From assembly GCA_907165065.1 (NCBI GenBank), contig OU015525.1, positions 2,484,622-2,548,621 on the forward strand: 64,000 nt of DNA. Direction: 5' to 3'. The stretch is from Caprimulgus europaeus. Taxonomy: Eukaryota > Chordata > Aves > Caprimulgiformes > Caprimulgidae. Numbering within the stretch: position 1 is the stretch's first letter; every line of letters begins with the position of its first letter. The position numbers were made by a program, and so were the translations under genes. Below, in pieces: positions 13,435 through 25,971 of this stretch. The notes under the pieces were generated by a model. It was not told the origin of the DNA and did not search any database. It saw nothing but the letters and a program-made list of their open reading frames with translations.

Positions 13435-13639
13435 CTTACAGCTTTCCCAGGCTGATTAGCAGAAGCTCAGCACTTGTAAGTGCAGTTATATGGCATCCTG
13501 CTTTGGGCTGGTCTCCTGGTTCAGGGCTGAGCACTATAGCACTATGCAAATTTTTAGGGATAACTTTGTTCTGAGATGATTCCTTAAATCTACCTGACAT
13601 CTGGTTTTGCCAAAGCAGAACCTGTTTTCAGTGTATTAA

Positions 13640-14593
13640 TGTCTTCATTAATATCTTCATCAATGACATACACAGTGGGGTTGAGTGCACCTTAAGCAAG
13701 TTTGTTGATGACACCAAGGTGAGTGGTGTGGTTGACACACCTGAGGGATGGGCTGTCATCCAGAGGGACCTGGGCAAGTTTGAGGAGCAGGCCCATTTAA
13801 ACTTCATGAGGTTCAACAAGGCCAAGAAGAAGGTCCTGCACCTGGTTCAGGGAAATCTCTGGTATCAATACAGGCTGGAGGATAAAGAGGTCGAGAGCAG
13901 CCCTGTGGAGAAGGGCTTGAGGGTACTGGTGGATAAAAAATTGGACATGAGTTGGGAATGTGCGCTCACAGCCCAGAAGGCCAATGACCATATCCCGGGC
14001 TGCATCAAAAGAGGGTAGCCAGCAGGTCAAGGGAGAGGATTCTGCCCCTCTGCTCTGCTGAGAACCCCTTGGAGCACTGTGTCCAGTTCTGAAGTCCTCA
14101 GCACAACAAAGATATGGACCTGTTGGAGTGGGTCCAGATGAGGGCCACAAAAATGATCAGAAGGATGGAACACCTGTGCTGTGAAGAAAGGCTGAGAGAG
14201 TTGGGGTTGTTCAACCTGGAGAAGAAAAGGTTCTGGGAAGACCTTATTGGTCTTTCAATACTCAAAAGGGGGTGTATAAGAAAGATGGGGACAATGGTTT
14301 ATCAGGGCCTTTAGCAGTAGGACAAGAGGAAATGGTTTTAAACTAAAAGAAGGCAGATTTAGACTGGCTATAAGGAAGAATTTTTTTACAGTGAGGGTGG
14401 GGAGACACTGGCCCAGGTTGCCCAGAGGGGTGGTAGCAGCCCCATCCCTAGAAACATTCAAGGTAAGGTTGGATGGGGCTCTGAGCAACCTGATCTGGTT
14501 GAAGATGACCCTGCTTACTGCAGTGGGGTTTAACTAGATGACCTTTAAGGGTCTCTACCAACTCAAACCATTCTATGATTCTATGATTCTATG
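13640..14593 (+). mobile_element. CR1 LINE fragment retaining the reverse-transcriptase active-site region
   Basis: The longest CR1 piece in the window. The plus-strand frame near 13640-14018 reads the reverse-transcriptase palm: CTLSKFVDDTK, then GVVDTPEGWAVIQRDL, then RFNKAKKKVLHL. The metal-binding box is FVDD at 13701-13712, where CR1 and relatives usually have (F/Y)ADD. Further on it has the LGLFNLEKKRF block, then the 3' untranslated region with three ATTCTATG octamers at 14570-14593. Frame shifts and stops make it inactive. It lies 205 bases downstream of the previous CR1 and 18 bases upstream of the next, all on the same strand. Confidence 0.95.
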
Positions 14594-14611
14594 TGTTGAA
14601 ACGTACCCTGT

Positions 14612-14810
14612 TATTTCTTTACTGTGAGGGCGGTGAGACACTGGCCCAGTGGAAGCTGTGGATGCCCCATCCCTGGAAGTGTTCAAGGCCAGGTTGGTTG
14701 AGGCTTTGAGCAACCTGGTCTAGTGGAAAGTATCCTTGTCCATAGTAGGTGGGTTGAAACTAGATGATCTTTAAAGGTCCTTCTCAACCCAAACCATTCC
14801 ATGATTCTAC
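14612..14810 (+). mobile_element. CR1 LINE 3' fragment next to a CR1 tail
   Basis: Starts at TTTCTTTACTGTGAGGGCGG (end of ORF2), continues through GTTCAAGGCCAGGTTGG and ends with AACCATTCCATGATTC. It begins 18 bases after the octamer tail of the preceding copy. It repeats sequence already present in that copy, so it is a separate insertion, not a continuation. Confidence 0.93.
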
Positions 14811-15337
14811 TTGAAACCTCACTGGATTCTGGGGTCTGTTTGTTGCAGTACAAGAACTCATTTTCTAGTCACATGTACAGGGTTCTGGCATTGTCCTTCC
14901 TTCAAAATTGGCCATGGTTATTATTACCCAAGGCCAGATGGAAAACAAACCTGTCAGCTACTTGATTTCTGAAGTTTTCTTTCCAAACAATTCAGAGACA
15001 TTCTTCCTCTCTTTTGACCATGAAACAGGCCTTCACAATTTTGAGATTCAACCCACGCTCCTGCCAGGAGTGTTGTCTCTCAGCCACTCAGGATTGCTGT
15101 CGACAAAACCAGCTTTGAATAATAATTCATTTTTCTACCCATTGATCAGACCTTCATCTGCCCCAATCATTCATTTATACCTAAGTCTAACACCCAGCTC
15201 AGCTGTTTGCTCTGAAACACGTGGGAAATGCAGTGGTTGACTGCAATGGGTAGTATATGCTTAGGAAATCCTTTTCTGTTAGGATCACAAGAGAAAAAGG
15301 ATTTAATATTTGGCAGATGGAGTGTGAGATACCAGCA

Positions 15338-15377
15338 GAGTAACTTCCATGGCCTTTGAGTAACTTCCATGACCTTC
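15338..15377. repeat. 20 bp tandem duplication, near-perfect
   Basis: The unit GAGTAACTTCCATGGCCTTT (15338-15357) is followed at once by a second copy with GACCTT in place of GGCCTT. Confidence 0.9.
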
Positions 15378-15427
15378 CTTTTCTCCTTTTTTCTAAGTGC
15401 AAAAGAGAATGTAAACTTTGTAAACAT

Positions 15428-15453
15428 GCTGTAAAAAAGTGCTGTAAAAAAGT
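15428..15453. repeat. Perfect 13 bp tandem duplication
   Basis: GCTGTAAAAAAGT occurs at 15428-15440 and again at 15441-15453 with no difference. Confidence 0.93.
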
Positions 15454-15840
15454 GTTGAAAACCCCTCCAGCACATGCAAGGTTAAAGGATTTATGGGCAG
15501 AACAAAATATTGCTCATAAAATATTACATCATAGTCATTTTTCCTAGGTAAAATTTCACCCCAGAAAACACTTATTCCATATGGATTCCCACCTTTTATA
15601 TTGGCCAATGGCATAAAGCATAGATGTACTCCATAATGCTTATGAGTAATATGGAGTTATTTGTTGAAAATGTAGTTGCTGAATGGGTTGGGATTCAGAT
15701 GCCTCAGTGTAGCTGCCAAGTCTCAGCTTAGACACCCAAGAGCAGGTTAAGCTGGTATGAGTCAGGACCATGTTCCTCTGGTTTGGTGCCTGGAGGACAG
15801 GAGATATCCCTAAGGCATCTTATTTTCTTCTAGGTGTCCT

Positions 15841-15872
15841 GAATCATGCCCAGACTGAATCATGCCCAGACT
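15841..15872. repeat. Perfect 16 bp tandem duplication
   Basis: GAATCATGCCCAGACT at 15841-15856 is repeated exactly at 15857-15872. A further AGACTGTCT echo follows at about 15890. Confidence 0.93.
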
Positions 15873-18172
15873 GTCTCATTAGACTGTCTAAGAATCAACA
15901 AATCAACAGCATCAGATTACTTTGATGGAGCCAATGGCTTTTTAAAAATTTTAAAGCCAAGTTAGGCTAAAGTTAGAACACAAAAGGTCCAAAATAGACC
16001 TCAGAGTTACAAAAGTTTATAAAAAAGATATCCATGCATGTACTTTATATCATTAAGCTTTATCCTATAAGGATGCATCACGTCCCTCACAAATAGATGA
16101 GCTGATGAACCAGGAGACTACAGGCTTTGTGGAGGATTTTCAGTTCTTTTCTTATTCTCAGGATCTGGCATAAGGAAACTTCTTTTTTATTGCTTTGTCT
16201 AGGGATTATTCTGGTTTAAAACATCTTATCCTGGTGATCTGAAAGTAGAATGACCTTCCTGTGACTGGTTCCCTGTTGTCCCTTCCAGTTGTAGAAGTTC
16301 ACATCCCTTGGCATCAGTGAAAGGCAGTTACCACCTGTCTGGGGATTAAGCAGAGTCTGCTTAGGAATTTAGCTAAAGTAGTGGTAAAATATTCCTCCAA
16401 AGTGAAGGGGAATACCATTCCCCACCTGTTAGATCAATGTTCAAATTTCTAGGAGGTTTATCCATCCAGTGAAACTTCTGTTCTATGTGCACAAGAAGAC
16501 AGGAATAGTGCCCTGTAAGAATGTGTACATCAGAGTAATGCTTGTAGATCATTGCTGCCCTGAACCAAGTCTAGGCTGTTCTCTAGAGCTCGGATCCATG
16601 GTTGGTTAGGAGAAGTGGAGTACTTGCAATGAATCCATATTATTATTCAGGAAAGGTGGTTACCACTTCTTCCTCTGCTCTTGAACTGAGTAGTGACTTC
16701 TGTGCAACCATTTCACCCCTCCTGGGCTTGGAATTTGCTATTCACTGACCACGCTTTGTTAATTGCTTTGAAAGCTATGATGAAAGGAGCTACCTGGCTG
16801 CAGGCTGTCACTGATGATTTATGTCATGTCATGTGTTAAATGCATTGGCTTTTAACTCTGTGCAGCAGCCTTATCACCCCACCTTCACCTTCATTCCATA
16901 GCTTGGCAGCTAGGAGAATGCCTTTAAAAAGTACATTTGTTATCATAACAATTTCATCAACTCTCAGGGATGATAAACACATAATTGAGCTTTGACTGCT
17001 CTCTCCTGTCTTCATGTTGCCTCTGTGCTCCACTCTCACCTTGGCATTTCTCTCTTAGAAGAGCATCAGCTAGAAATAGAGGTCAAGGGCTTACGAGGAT
17101 ATCTACTTCCATGAGCACTACAGATCATGGCCATCACACAGGGGATGTTTTTATCTCACACATCATATTAATATCCTCCTGGTGTCCCAGAGCATTTTTC
17201 ATAGGGTGTATTTCTTGGGCTAAGCCAGAGCTGTCTCACTGTATGACACAGAAGAATAGGCACTTCAGGGATCTGATGATCATCTACAACTAGACAATCC
17301 AACACACGTGATTTCACACACTGGGAATCAAAAGAGTTAAGAGGTTTGGAAGAGTCTAAATGAGCAGGACTCAGCCAGACCCCTGCAGGGGACTGATGGG
17401 CAAGAAATGACTTTGTTGAAACATATTTCATCTCCCATTACCAGAAATGAGGCAAAGCTCTACTGTGTAATCATTTGTACCTCCCTGGTATATCCAATTT
17501 GATGGGTATTTCAATGATCAGTTTAGCTAGTGAGCAATTAAAGTCTAATTTGCATCTGCACATGAGATTAAAATGTTGGATGGATTAATTTTCAAAAGCT
17601 GCTACCTTTCATAGAAGACAGGACTAACTGATTGGATGTGTACATAGTACTGGATAACATTTCTCCTTATAAAGAGAGAGACACTGCTGGGAAACTGAAG
17701 AAAACCTCTGCTTTGCTCAGCATACTCATCACAGATGATAAATGTTTTCACTCACTCTTCTAAGTAAAGACAAAGCTTGTTGCATGGTTTCATTCCAGTG
17801 AAATTCTAACTACCACAAGGTATAGAGTTTATCATCCACCTAAGTTGCAAAGAAGCAATTTTCATGCCGACCTGCATTAAATATATCAACTGAACTCTAT
17901 GTTGCAACACAAGGAATAGAGCTTCTCCTCCAGTAGCATGCATGTCTATGTGTTAAAGAGCTGGGAAAATGTTCCTAGCAATCCTGAGTTTGAGCTGGGT
18001 GGAATATCCCCAGGCAGAACCTGTTAGGTGGGAAAAAAGCATTTTTTTCATTGCAAAAAATATTGGGTAAGATTATTTTTATGTGCTGCAAAGCTCAGTG
18101 GAGCTGTGCCCAGAGAAAACATAAAAGCTCCATTTACAGGGCTGAAATGACTGTGTGTTTTGTCAATGGAGC

Positions 18173-18198
18173 AAGAAGAAGAAGAAAAAGAAGAAAAA
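18173..18198. repeat. Short GAA-rich purine tract
   Basis: Pure purine run with GAA and GAAAA units, about 26 bases. Too short to be remarkable. Confidence 0.7.
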
Positions 18199-18641
18199 TA
18201 TACTTGTAAACAGAATAAGAAGATTTTTTTACAAGCTGAGGTGGAAAAACAAGTTGCAGAATGACTGACATGAATTTTGATCCCACCCACTTCTGAAGCT
18301 CTTGATGATTCCTGGTCCACAGTAATTTTCATTATTTTGTATTTATGAACCAATTTGGGATAAGAAAAATGTAAAATCCTGAAATTTCCTTTCAGATTGG
18401 GAGCCAGTGGTTTCCTAGCAGTAATTGGGATGTGAAAATCTTTACATGCAAATACACATAACCACACAAAGAAGAGACCCAGCACCCTCTCTCTCTCCCT
18501 CTCAGAAGTTCTGTATATAGACCAGTATATTAAATATACTGTACTTTAAATATGTTTTTCTGAGGCTGCCAACATGTCACAACCTCCACTCCATCAAGAT
18601 AAATTATATCATTTTTTTCCTCTGCAGGCTAAGCAGTTTCA

Positions 18642-19320
<679 letters not shown>

Positions 19321-22300
19321 AGGCCACATAGGTGCCTGGATGAAAGATGTTCCCTCTGAGACAGCAGCGTGCCACTACTGCATTTTGCAAGGGGTTTTCT
19401 CCTTCTGGAAAATGCAGGTGAAATGTGGTCCAGGCTGTCTGAGTGCTGAGTGGAGGCAGCTGTCCTTGTTTGATAGGTCTGGGAATGATGCCTCTGAATA
19501 TCAAACTCTGGGTATTTTAAACACTAACTTGGCATGTGGGAGTGGAGGGACTTCTGCAAAATAAGGATGCAGCTACTGGATTTGGGTTCATCCCAATCAA
19601 ACTTGCCTGCCAAGCTGAACAAAGTTGAGTGCTGGTGAAATGGAGCCACTCTTGGCTTGTCTCTGAACTTTGAATCTTAGGGGATCATATCATGGCTGAA
19701 CACTGGATATTATCCCTTGGGTCCTTAGTGAGGTGAATGGACAAAAACACCTCCAAGCTTGGGGTTTAGAAGGTCTCAGATGAGCACTGAGTTCCAAGTG
19801 GATGGGATAAATCATTTAATTACAGCAATCAATGGGATAATACTCCCTTTATTTGTACATAGGGTTAGCTTAGAAGCATCTATGAGGGGAGTGCTCTCTG
19901 TTGAAGAACTTAACACCATGACAATGTAGACAATAAAATATTTGGTTTTGGTGTTAGTATTAAGAGTGTGTTTCTTTTTGTTCACATATATGAATGTTTA
20001 TGCAAAAAACTCAAGGCCAGTCAGTATGAGCCCTTGAGTATGAAACTTGTGTGACAGCTTGATCCCCTTCTTTCCTTCCAGGGTTTTCACAATGGATGGG
20101 CAGCAGGAGCAAAGTGAAAAAAAAAAAATCCAACCAAACAAGGGAACAAACCAAGTCTGAAATTAAAAAATGTGCTTTAATTATGATATAACAATGTTAA
20201 TGACTTCTTGGTAATAGCTTGGGAAATTAATTAGCGTGTCATATGCAAAATGGAGCATCACTTTTCTTTCATTTTCACTTTTCTGGTGTTGTTAAGGTCT
20301 GTGATGCTATCAACACTTATGTCCAATCTAGTTAAAATTGCAATAACTCTTGAGAAATGACTTTAAAAACAAAAAAAAACCAATCCAAAACCTGCAAATA
20401 GATTGAGAGAGGCTGATGCCTCTCAAGGTCATGCAATTATTCTGCTGGATATTTCTAATTTCTCTATTAAGAAACTGTATGTGTGTATGAGACTTTCCCC
20501 ACTTCAGGACTTCTTCATCCTGATCACAAAAGAGGGTTTCTGGATACATTCATGAATCATCAAGGTTTTTAAAGGGACAACACTTCAGTCCACAGTGGAA
20601 ATTTCCTTCCAGACCACCTTGGTAAGTGCTGATAATAGGAAATTTGGTATCCTTCATACTAGATTTTGGGTTGCCCCTGCATAATGTTAAGAAAGATCAG
20701 TTCCCAGGAGCAAAATGGACTGTTTGGATTGCTTGAAATGAATCCAGTAACCTCAATTCATGCACATCTGTGCAGCAAAAGGAATCACAGATTCTGGCAT
20801 TGTTTATTTCAGTGGTAACCTTAAGAGGGAAGAAAAATTAGGTAGGAATAGACTGCTAAATTTTGTATGGAACAGCAAATATTGAACCACCTAACTCCTA
20901 GGAAAGTTAGGATAAAATATTTTAAGAGCTGAGGGAATAGGATCCCAAACTCATAATGTTCATAAGTAGGAGATCTTTCATTGGTGTATTACAGAATCAG
21001 GAAAGAAACAAGGTCTTATCATATTTTTTCTATTTTTTTTGAGATATGTGGAGCAGTCAACAGGTTCTTTTCTCAAACCATTCCAAAAATACATAGAGCA
21101 AAAACACACCTCCACTTTTACTTTACTGACCAGAGTATGAGAAAATTGACATGAAAGTCAGATCCCTCCCTAAAGAAACCTTCAGCATAAAACCTCTCTC
21201 CTCCCAGCAACTGTTCTCACCTGTTTTCTGTCCAGGCTTCATAAATTAGTATTTTCCATAGGGATCCACAGTGAACTTCTAACTGGGTACTGCTGGTAGC
21301 AAAGCAGGGCACTTCTCTGTGCTGAGGAGTTTGTCTTTTTATTGACATAGACTTGAAATCAAATGCAAGTCAGGTCCTCAATGTTCAATAGCATGTGGCA
21401 CCAAGCCAAGGTCTCAGAGCTCATCTCTCAGCCTCCGTCTTCTGCTCCATCCACTTTGCTCACAGCCAGATTGGTGACCAGTGATGCCTACATTTGGGCA
21501 GCTGGGTTGAATCAGAGATGTGTGTCTCAAGGTAAAGGATAACCAGCTGGGAGGAGATACACCATATTGGAGAATCACAAATCCCAGCCTTTGAGGATGT
21601 TTTGATTTAAATCAGCTTCTTTCAGCTGTTCACATTCCCTCAAGCCCCTCAAATACCCTGTACAGGGAGATTTAAAAAGGGTAAATCTTGCTGGAGGAAA
21701 GTTAGAAGTAGCACACCCCATCCCCAGACACTTCAGCTGACTTGAGACAGGGTTCAGAGAGTCATGGAAGTGTCTCCAGGTGCATTTCTTGAGGAGCGGA
21801 TGGGAGAAGTTGCAGCTCTGCACCTGCAGTTATTTGTTCTAAGCACATTTCAATTTCCATTTAATGGGGAAGAAAACATCCTGCTATCACTAAAATTTGC
21901 CTTTGATTGCTTTTTTTCTTTGAAAGATAAGTAGTAAATGAAAACACAAGATCTCCAATATGAACAAAATTAAGCAACATCCTGAAAAGTTAAATGCACC
22001 AAAATGTCACCACTGCACTGTTCTTGCCATGGACACCAATTTTGATCTTAGCTTTGCAAGTGTTATGACACTGTACTGATGCAATCCAGATACTTCTTTT
22101 CAGGCTTTAATTATCTTTATTCTTGTCAGTCAGATGTAGCTAAAACCTTACAAAAAGTGTGAGCAGAAACAGATTTTGAACCCAAAAGATTAGGATGACT
22201 TTGAGGTTAGGTTGCTTCTGCAACAGGGAAGGGAATGGAAAAGCCAGAGACAGAGAAAGGCTGTGGAGCCATTGGGAGAGCCCAGCTTAACAGGGGTGGG

Positions 22301-22484
22301 AAAGGGTTTGGGGTTCCCTCCACGGGGAACTGTGTCTAAACCAATTAATGCTAGTTAGGAAAGTTTTCAGGGTTGCTGTAATATTTTTAGATCCTAAAGT
22401 ATGTTCTCTGTACCATATTGCTCCATGCCCTTTGGATGACTCTTAGCATGTCTGGTCTTTATCATCTTTCCTTGACCAACTTTC
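19321..22484. other. Unique sequence, no gene seen
   Basis: No recognised repeat family or gene in about 3.2 kb. A-rich runs occur near 20115 and 20370. Open frames do not exceed about 85 codons. Confidence 0.5.
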
Positions 22485-22735
22485 CTTTGCTCTCTACAAC
22501 TACTTGAAAGGAGGGTGGAGAGAGGTGGGGGTGGGTCTGTTCAACCAAGGAGCAAGGGACAGGACAAGAGGAAATGGGCTCCAGTTGTGACCAGGACAGT
22601 TGAGATTGGATGTGAGGAAGAATTTCTTTGTTGAAAGGGTTCTGAGGCATTGGCAGGGGTTGTCCAGGGCAGTGGTGGAGTCCCCATCCCTGGAGGGATT
22701 GAAGAGTCATGTAGACATAGTGCTAAGGGACATGG
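22485..22735 (+). mobile_element. CR1 LINE, 5' piece of a copy split by an LTR
   Basis: Runs from TTGCTCTCTACAACTACTTG through GGGTCTGTTCAACCAAGGAG and GAGGAAGAATTTCTTTGTTG to CTAAGGGACATGG. It is interrupted at 22735 and resumes at 23020. The uninterrupted sister copy at 29134-29674 reads straight through GGGACATGGGTTAG here and so gives the empty-site sequence. Confidence 0.95.
22731..22735. repeat. Target-site duplication CATGG, left copy
   Basis: CATGG directly before the LTR start. The matching copy is at 23015-23019. Five bases is the usual duplication for ERVL-type (class III) integrations. Confidence 0.92.
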
Positions 22736-23014
22736 TGTGGTGGTTTGACCCTCAGGTAGACCATGTGGTCCTGCACTCAGTCCTCCTGGCAACAAAGCTC
22801 TCTTTTTCTTTAGACTGATGGTCTTTTGTTCGGGTCAATGGCCTTTCCTCCAGGTTCACTTCACTTTCTTCTTTTCAAGACAGTCCTTCCCCTCACAAAT
22901 ATGGATTCAGAGAGTCATTTCTCTATTGTTAATTGGCTTGCCTTGGAGCCAGGGGAGTTGTCACTCTCACAAGGTGGCCCCTTCCCCTGCTAAAACATCT
23001 CCCACCCCAACACA
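22736..23014 (-). mobile_element. Solo LTR of an avian ERVL-like family, short internally deleted form
   Basis: 279 bases with proper LTR ends. In element orientation (minus strand) it starts TGTGTTGGGG and ends AAACCACCACA. It sits inside a CR1 and is flanked by a perfect CATGG duplication. Its two ends match those of the 1013 bp LTR at 26931-27943. About 690 bases of the middle are absent, joined around GCCAGGAGGAC / TGAGTGCAGG, and a further 26 or so bases near GCTCCAAGGCA are missing. No internal viral genes lie beside it, so it is a solo LTR left by recombination between two LTRs. The ERVL assignment rests on the TG...CA ends, the 5 bp duplication and resemblance to a widespread bird LTR, and is not searched. 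Confidence 0.92.
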
Positions 23015-23019
23015 CATGG
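23015..23019. repeat. Target-site duplication CATGG, right copy
   Basis: Exact repeat of 22731-22735 immediately after the LTR terminus ACACA. Confidence 0.92.
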
Positions 23020-23112
23020 TTTAGATGGGGACTTGTCAGTGTGAAGTTAATGATTAGACTTGATGATCTTAAAGGTCTTTTCCAAACAAAATTATTCTCT
23101 GAGTCTATGATC
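23020..23112 (+). mobile_element. CR1 LINE, 3' piece of the split copy
   Basis: Resumes the CR1 3' untranslated region with GGGGACTTGTCAGTGTGAAG and GATCTTAAAGGTCTTTTCC, and ends near CTGAGTCTATGATC, a decayed octamer tail. It joins cleanly with 22485-22735 once the LTR and one CATGG are removed. Confidence 0.93.
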
Positions 23113-24569
23113 ACTGTCACAGATGGGATTCAGAGTCAAAGGACCTTTGGTTTGTTCAAGCTCTCTGTCTCACTCTCCATTGTGCATTGTGAACTGAGTC
23201 AGAATGATTTGCACACTCATCCCCATACTTTATAGGCTCACACCTTGTCCTGAATGTCGTTCCTATAGTTCTGTTGGGGAAAGCCCTTTGCAGTTCTGCT
23301 GGAATCACAGAGAGGAAATGAGAAAAGGTCCTTTGTGGCTTTAAGGGATTGGAAATGTCTAGATTGGTATAATAAGAATCTGTCTGAGTTTTGCAATAAA
23401 AACCAAGAGATGTATTTTTGGAAGACAGTTCCTCTGAGTGCACCTAGCAAAATGAATTTTAACAATCAATTGACAAAATCTCCTAAATTAAATTTCAGAT
23501 TAAAAACCTCATGGAAATTAAACTGATAATCCATGCATTAAAAAACAAATAAATCAGACTACTTGAGAAACACTTTCTAAAGAGGAAATCACAGCCCCAC
23601 ATCTCTAATCTGTGAATTATTGACATGCTGGCGCAGTGGAGCTGCAAGGACTTCAGATCACAAAGCAATTATCTATTCTCTAACTCCCTGTCTGTAATAG
23701 CAGTTTCATTCCCAGCTTGTCTACACAGAGACATTCAGGAAAATAAATCCATGCCAACAGAGATCAGAATAGACTTACTACATCCTGCCACAAAGTTTGC
23801 AGCCTGCCCTGAGTTTACTGTGGCTGTAGCTATGTATCTTTATGGATTACTGAGCTCTGTGCATCCCCTCCAGCCTAAAAGTTTTTCTATTAAGCCCCCT
23901 GGAATTGGATTCACTGTAGAAAACTTGCCTGGTAGTACAAAGCCCCTTTCACAAGAGTCTTTGAGTGCCTGCAGGGCAGAAACTAATATTTTCTTCAGTT
24001 TAAATATGTTCTGGTTGAGGCAACGACAGATTTCAATAGGCCACGGTGGTGATATAGGTTCTGTAATAGTTCCAAGTGATATTACTTGAAAGTTGAGTAG
24101 GGCAGAGAAAGATCAATCTATTCAAAGTGGATTTGGCAGTTTTAAAATTAATTGGAGTTCAGATTGAAACAAAAAAGACTGTAATGTTGGTGTAACTCTG
24201 CCAGAAGGGATCCTGACAAGCTGCCCAAAATCTCTGGACTGGAAAACCTGATAATATCTACCTGTTGTGTAATTCCTGGAGATGGCTGTCCAAAAACCAT
24301 GGGACATGGAAGAGCTGGCACAAAGTATGAATGCAAGGGTAAGGAGTGGCTGTGCCAGTCTGTGCTAATGACATAATACAGTCTGCTTTATCTTACCAGG
24401 AACTTTGCTCAGACCAAAGACATGGGCAACTCTCCCAACATTCCCAACAGGAGAGTCAACATCATACTGTGGACCAACCCAATTCAAGATAAACTGCATC
24501 TAAATCTGAGTTAGTAAATAAAGGTGGCCACATGTCCTGAATTTACCAGCACAATCTCAGACTCATAGC

Positions 24570-24595
24570 GTCACGTCGTCCTTTTTGCACGTGAC
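24570..24595. repeat. 7 bp inverted repeat containing an E-box
   Basis: GTCACGT (24570-24576) and ACGTGAC (24589-24595) are perfect reverse complements around a 12-base spacer. The right arm with its flank reads CACGTGAC, the core bound by USF/TFE-type helix-loop-helix proteins. Four CpGs fall within about 25 bases in an otherwise CpG-poor window. Function is not shown. Confidence 0.6.
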
Positions 24596-25895
24596 ATTAT
24601 TTTGTCTTGATTGTTCAACCAGGACACAGTATTTTCTCTGTCTTCTCCAAGCCTTTTAAACTTTCCCACTCCTTCTTGTGTGGTGTGAAGATAAGGTGGG
24701 AATATGAGGCATCTGCCTTTGCTAATTTTTGAGTTTGTAGTAACATGTGCTTCCACTTCTGCTTTCTCAGGGACAGATTTCCCCTCTAACCAGCCCAGGA
24801 CTGCTGTCTTCTAAAGATGAAGGTGCTTCATGTGTTTCTTCATTTCAGAATTTCCTAGTGAAAGACAGAAGAGAAGTGGACTTGCCAGTTGAGCTGCTGT
24901 ATTTGGTCACATTATGCTTTGCATTGCTCACTGATTATGGTTCAGTGGTCTGTTAAAATTAATTTCATATTAATTGTTTTAAGACCAACAGCATCCTGTG
25001 CTGCTTTGGATGAGCAATTGCCTTTCTCTGCTGGGAAATAATTTTGGCATTTCATTTGGAAAAAAGTAATTAACTGCATGGGTATGCTTAGTTGAGTAAG
25101 CCATTACAATCTCTGACTTATGCAAATGAGATTGTTGAAGTATAATTACAACTGAGATAACTCCACACATACATAAACTTTTAATTTGCACAGTCCAGTA
25201 GGAGATTTGTGTGGAAATAAAAGTCATTCATGGGTTAACTTATAAATCTCAATTGCATAATCAATTTTCAAGGAGCAGAGACCTTGTGATGCAACAGAAC
25301 TGGTCTGTGAGCTCTCAAGGATCTTTCTTGGTGCATCATTTGATGGTTAACATGGTTCAGATATCCCTGTGCTTATTATACAGCTGCTGTAGCATGAAAC
25401 ATGCTTTCAGGGTCACCCTCCACATATTCTGCCTGCCTTAATTATTATGTTTATTATGGATATTATGAAGAGAGGTAGCCATGCTCATGGATTTTAGCAG
25501 TTTATTACTGGGTTCTAAGTAACTGCTGGACTTCTTTGTTCCAACAAACTTATTTTTTTCTTCTCTGTCATCTTCTTACAGTGTGCAGGTTTTTCTCTCC
25601 TGGAACATAACATGATAATGCAATTTGCTTGGCCAGTTTAAGATAAAGAGATGGATGCAAAGGCTAAATATGTACAAAGAAAGAGGTAGGAAATTATTTT
25701 TCTCTAGCAAAATAATTACTTGCCCCAAATACTCTCATTTATCCTCAAACTGCTTGGGAACTTGGAGAAAAGAATATTTTGGGGACAGATTCCTAAAAAA
25801 AAGGGAACAGATATTCTTTCTTTTGTTCTCCACAACTGATGGTGTATAGACTCAACATTAGTTCAGATGGCTCCCTTTCTGTTTCCTATTTGGAA

Positions 25896-25971
25896 GAATT
25901 CCATTTTATAATAAGGGTCTGAGTTAGAATTCTATTTTATAACAAGGGTCTGAGTTAAACCAAGGGTCTGA
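25896..25971. repeat. 31 bp tandem duplication plus a partial third unit
   Basis: Units at 25896-25926 and 25927-25957 both begin GAATTC(C/T)ATTTTATAA and end AAGGGTCTGAGTTA, differing at two positions. A truncated third copy of the last part (AACCAAGGGTCTGA) follows at 25958-25971. Confidence 0.93.

Noticed and set aside
18048..18485. 145-codon open frame on the minus strand
   Set aside because: Same reasoning. It includes low-complexity Ser/Phe-rich sequence from a purine tract.
23625..24089. 154-codon open frame in unique DNA
   Set aside because: No recognisable domain or signal. A rough estimate gives about one frame of this length by chance in six frames of 64 kb. Conservation of the frame in another bird would change this.
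25120..25127. Perfect octamer motif ATGCAAAT (and ATTTGCAT at 17548-17555)
   Set aside because: About two occurrences of any 8-mer on both strands are expected by chance in 64 kb.
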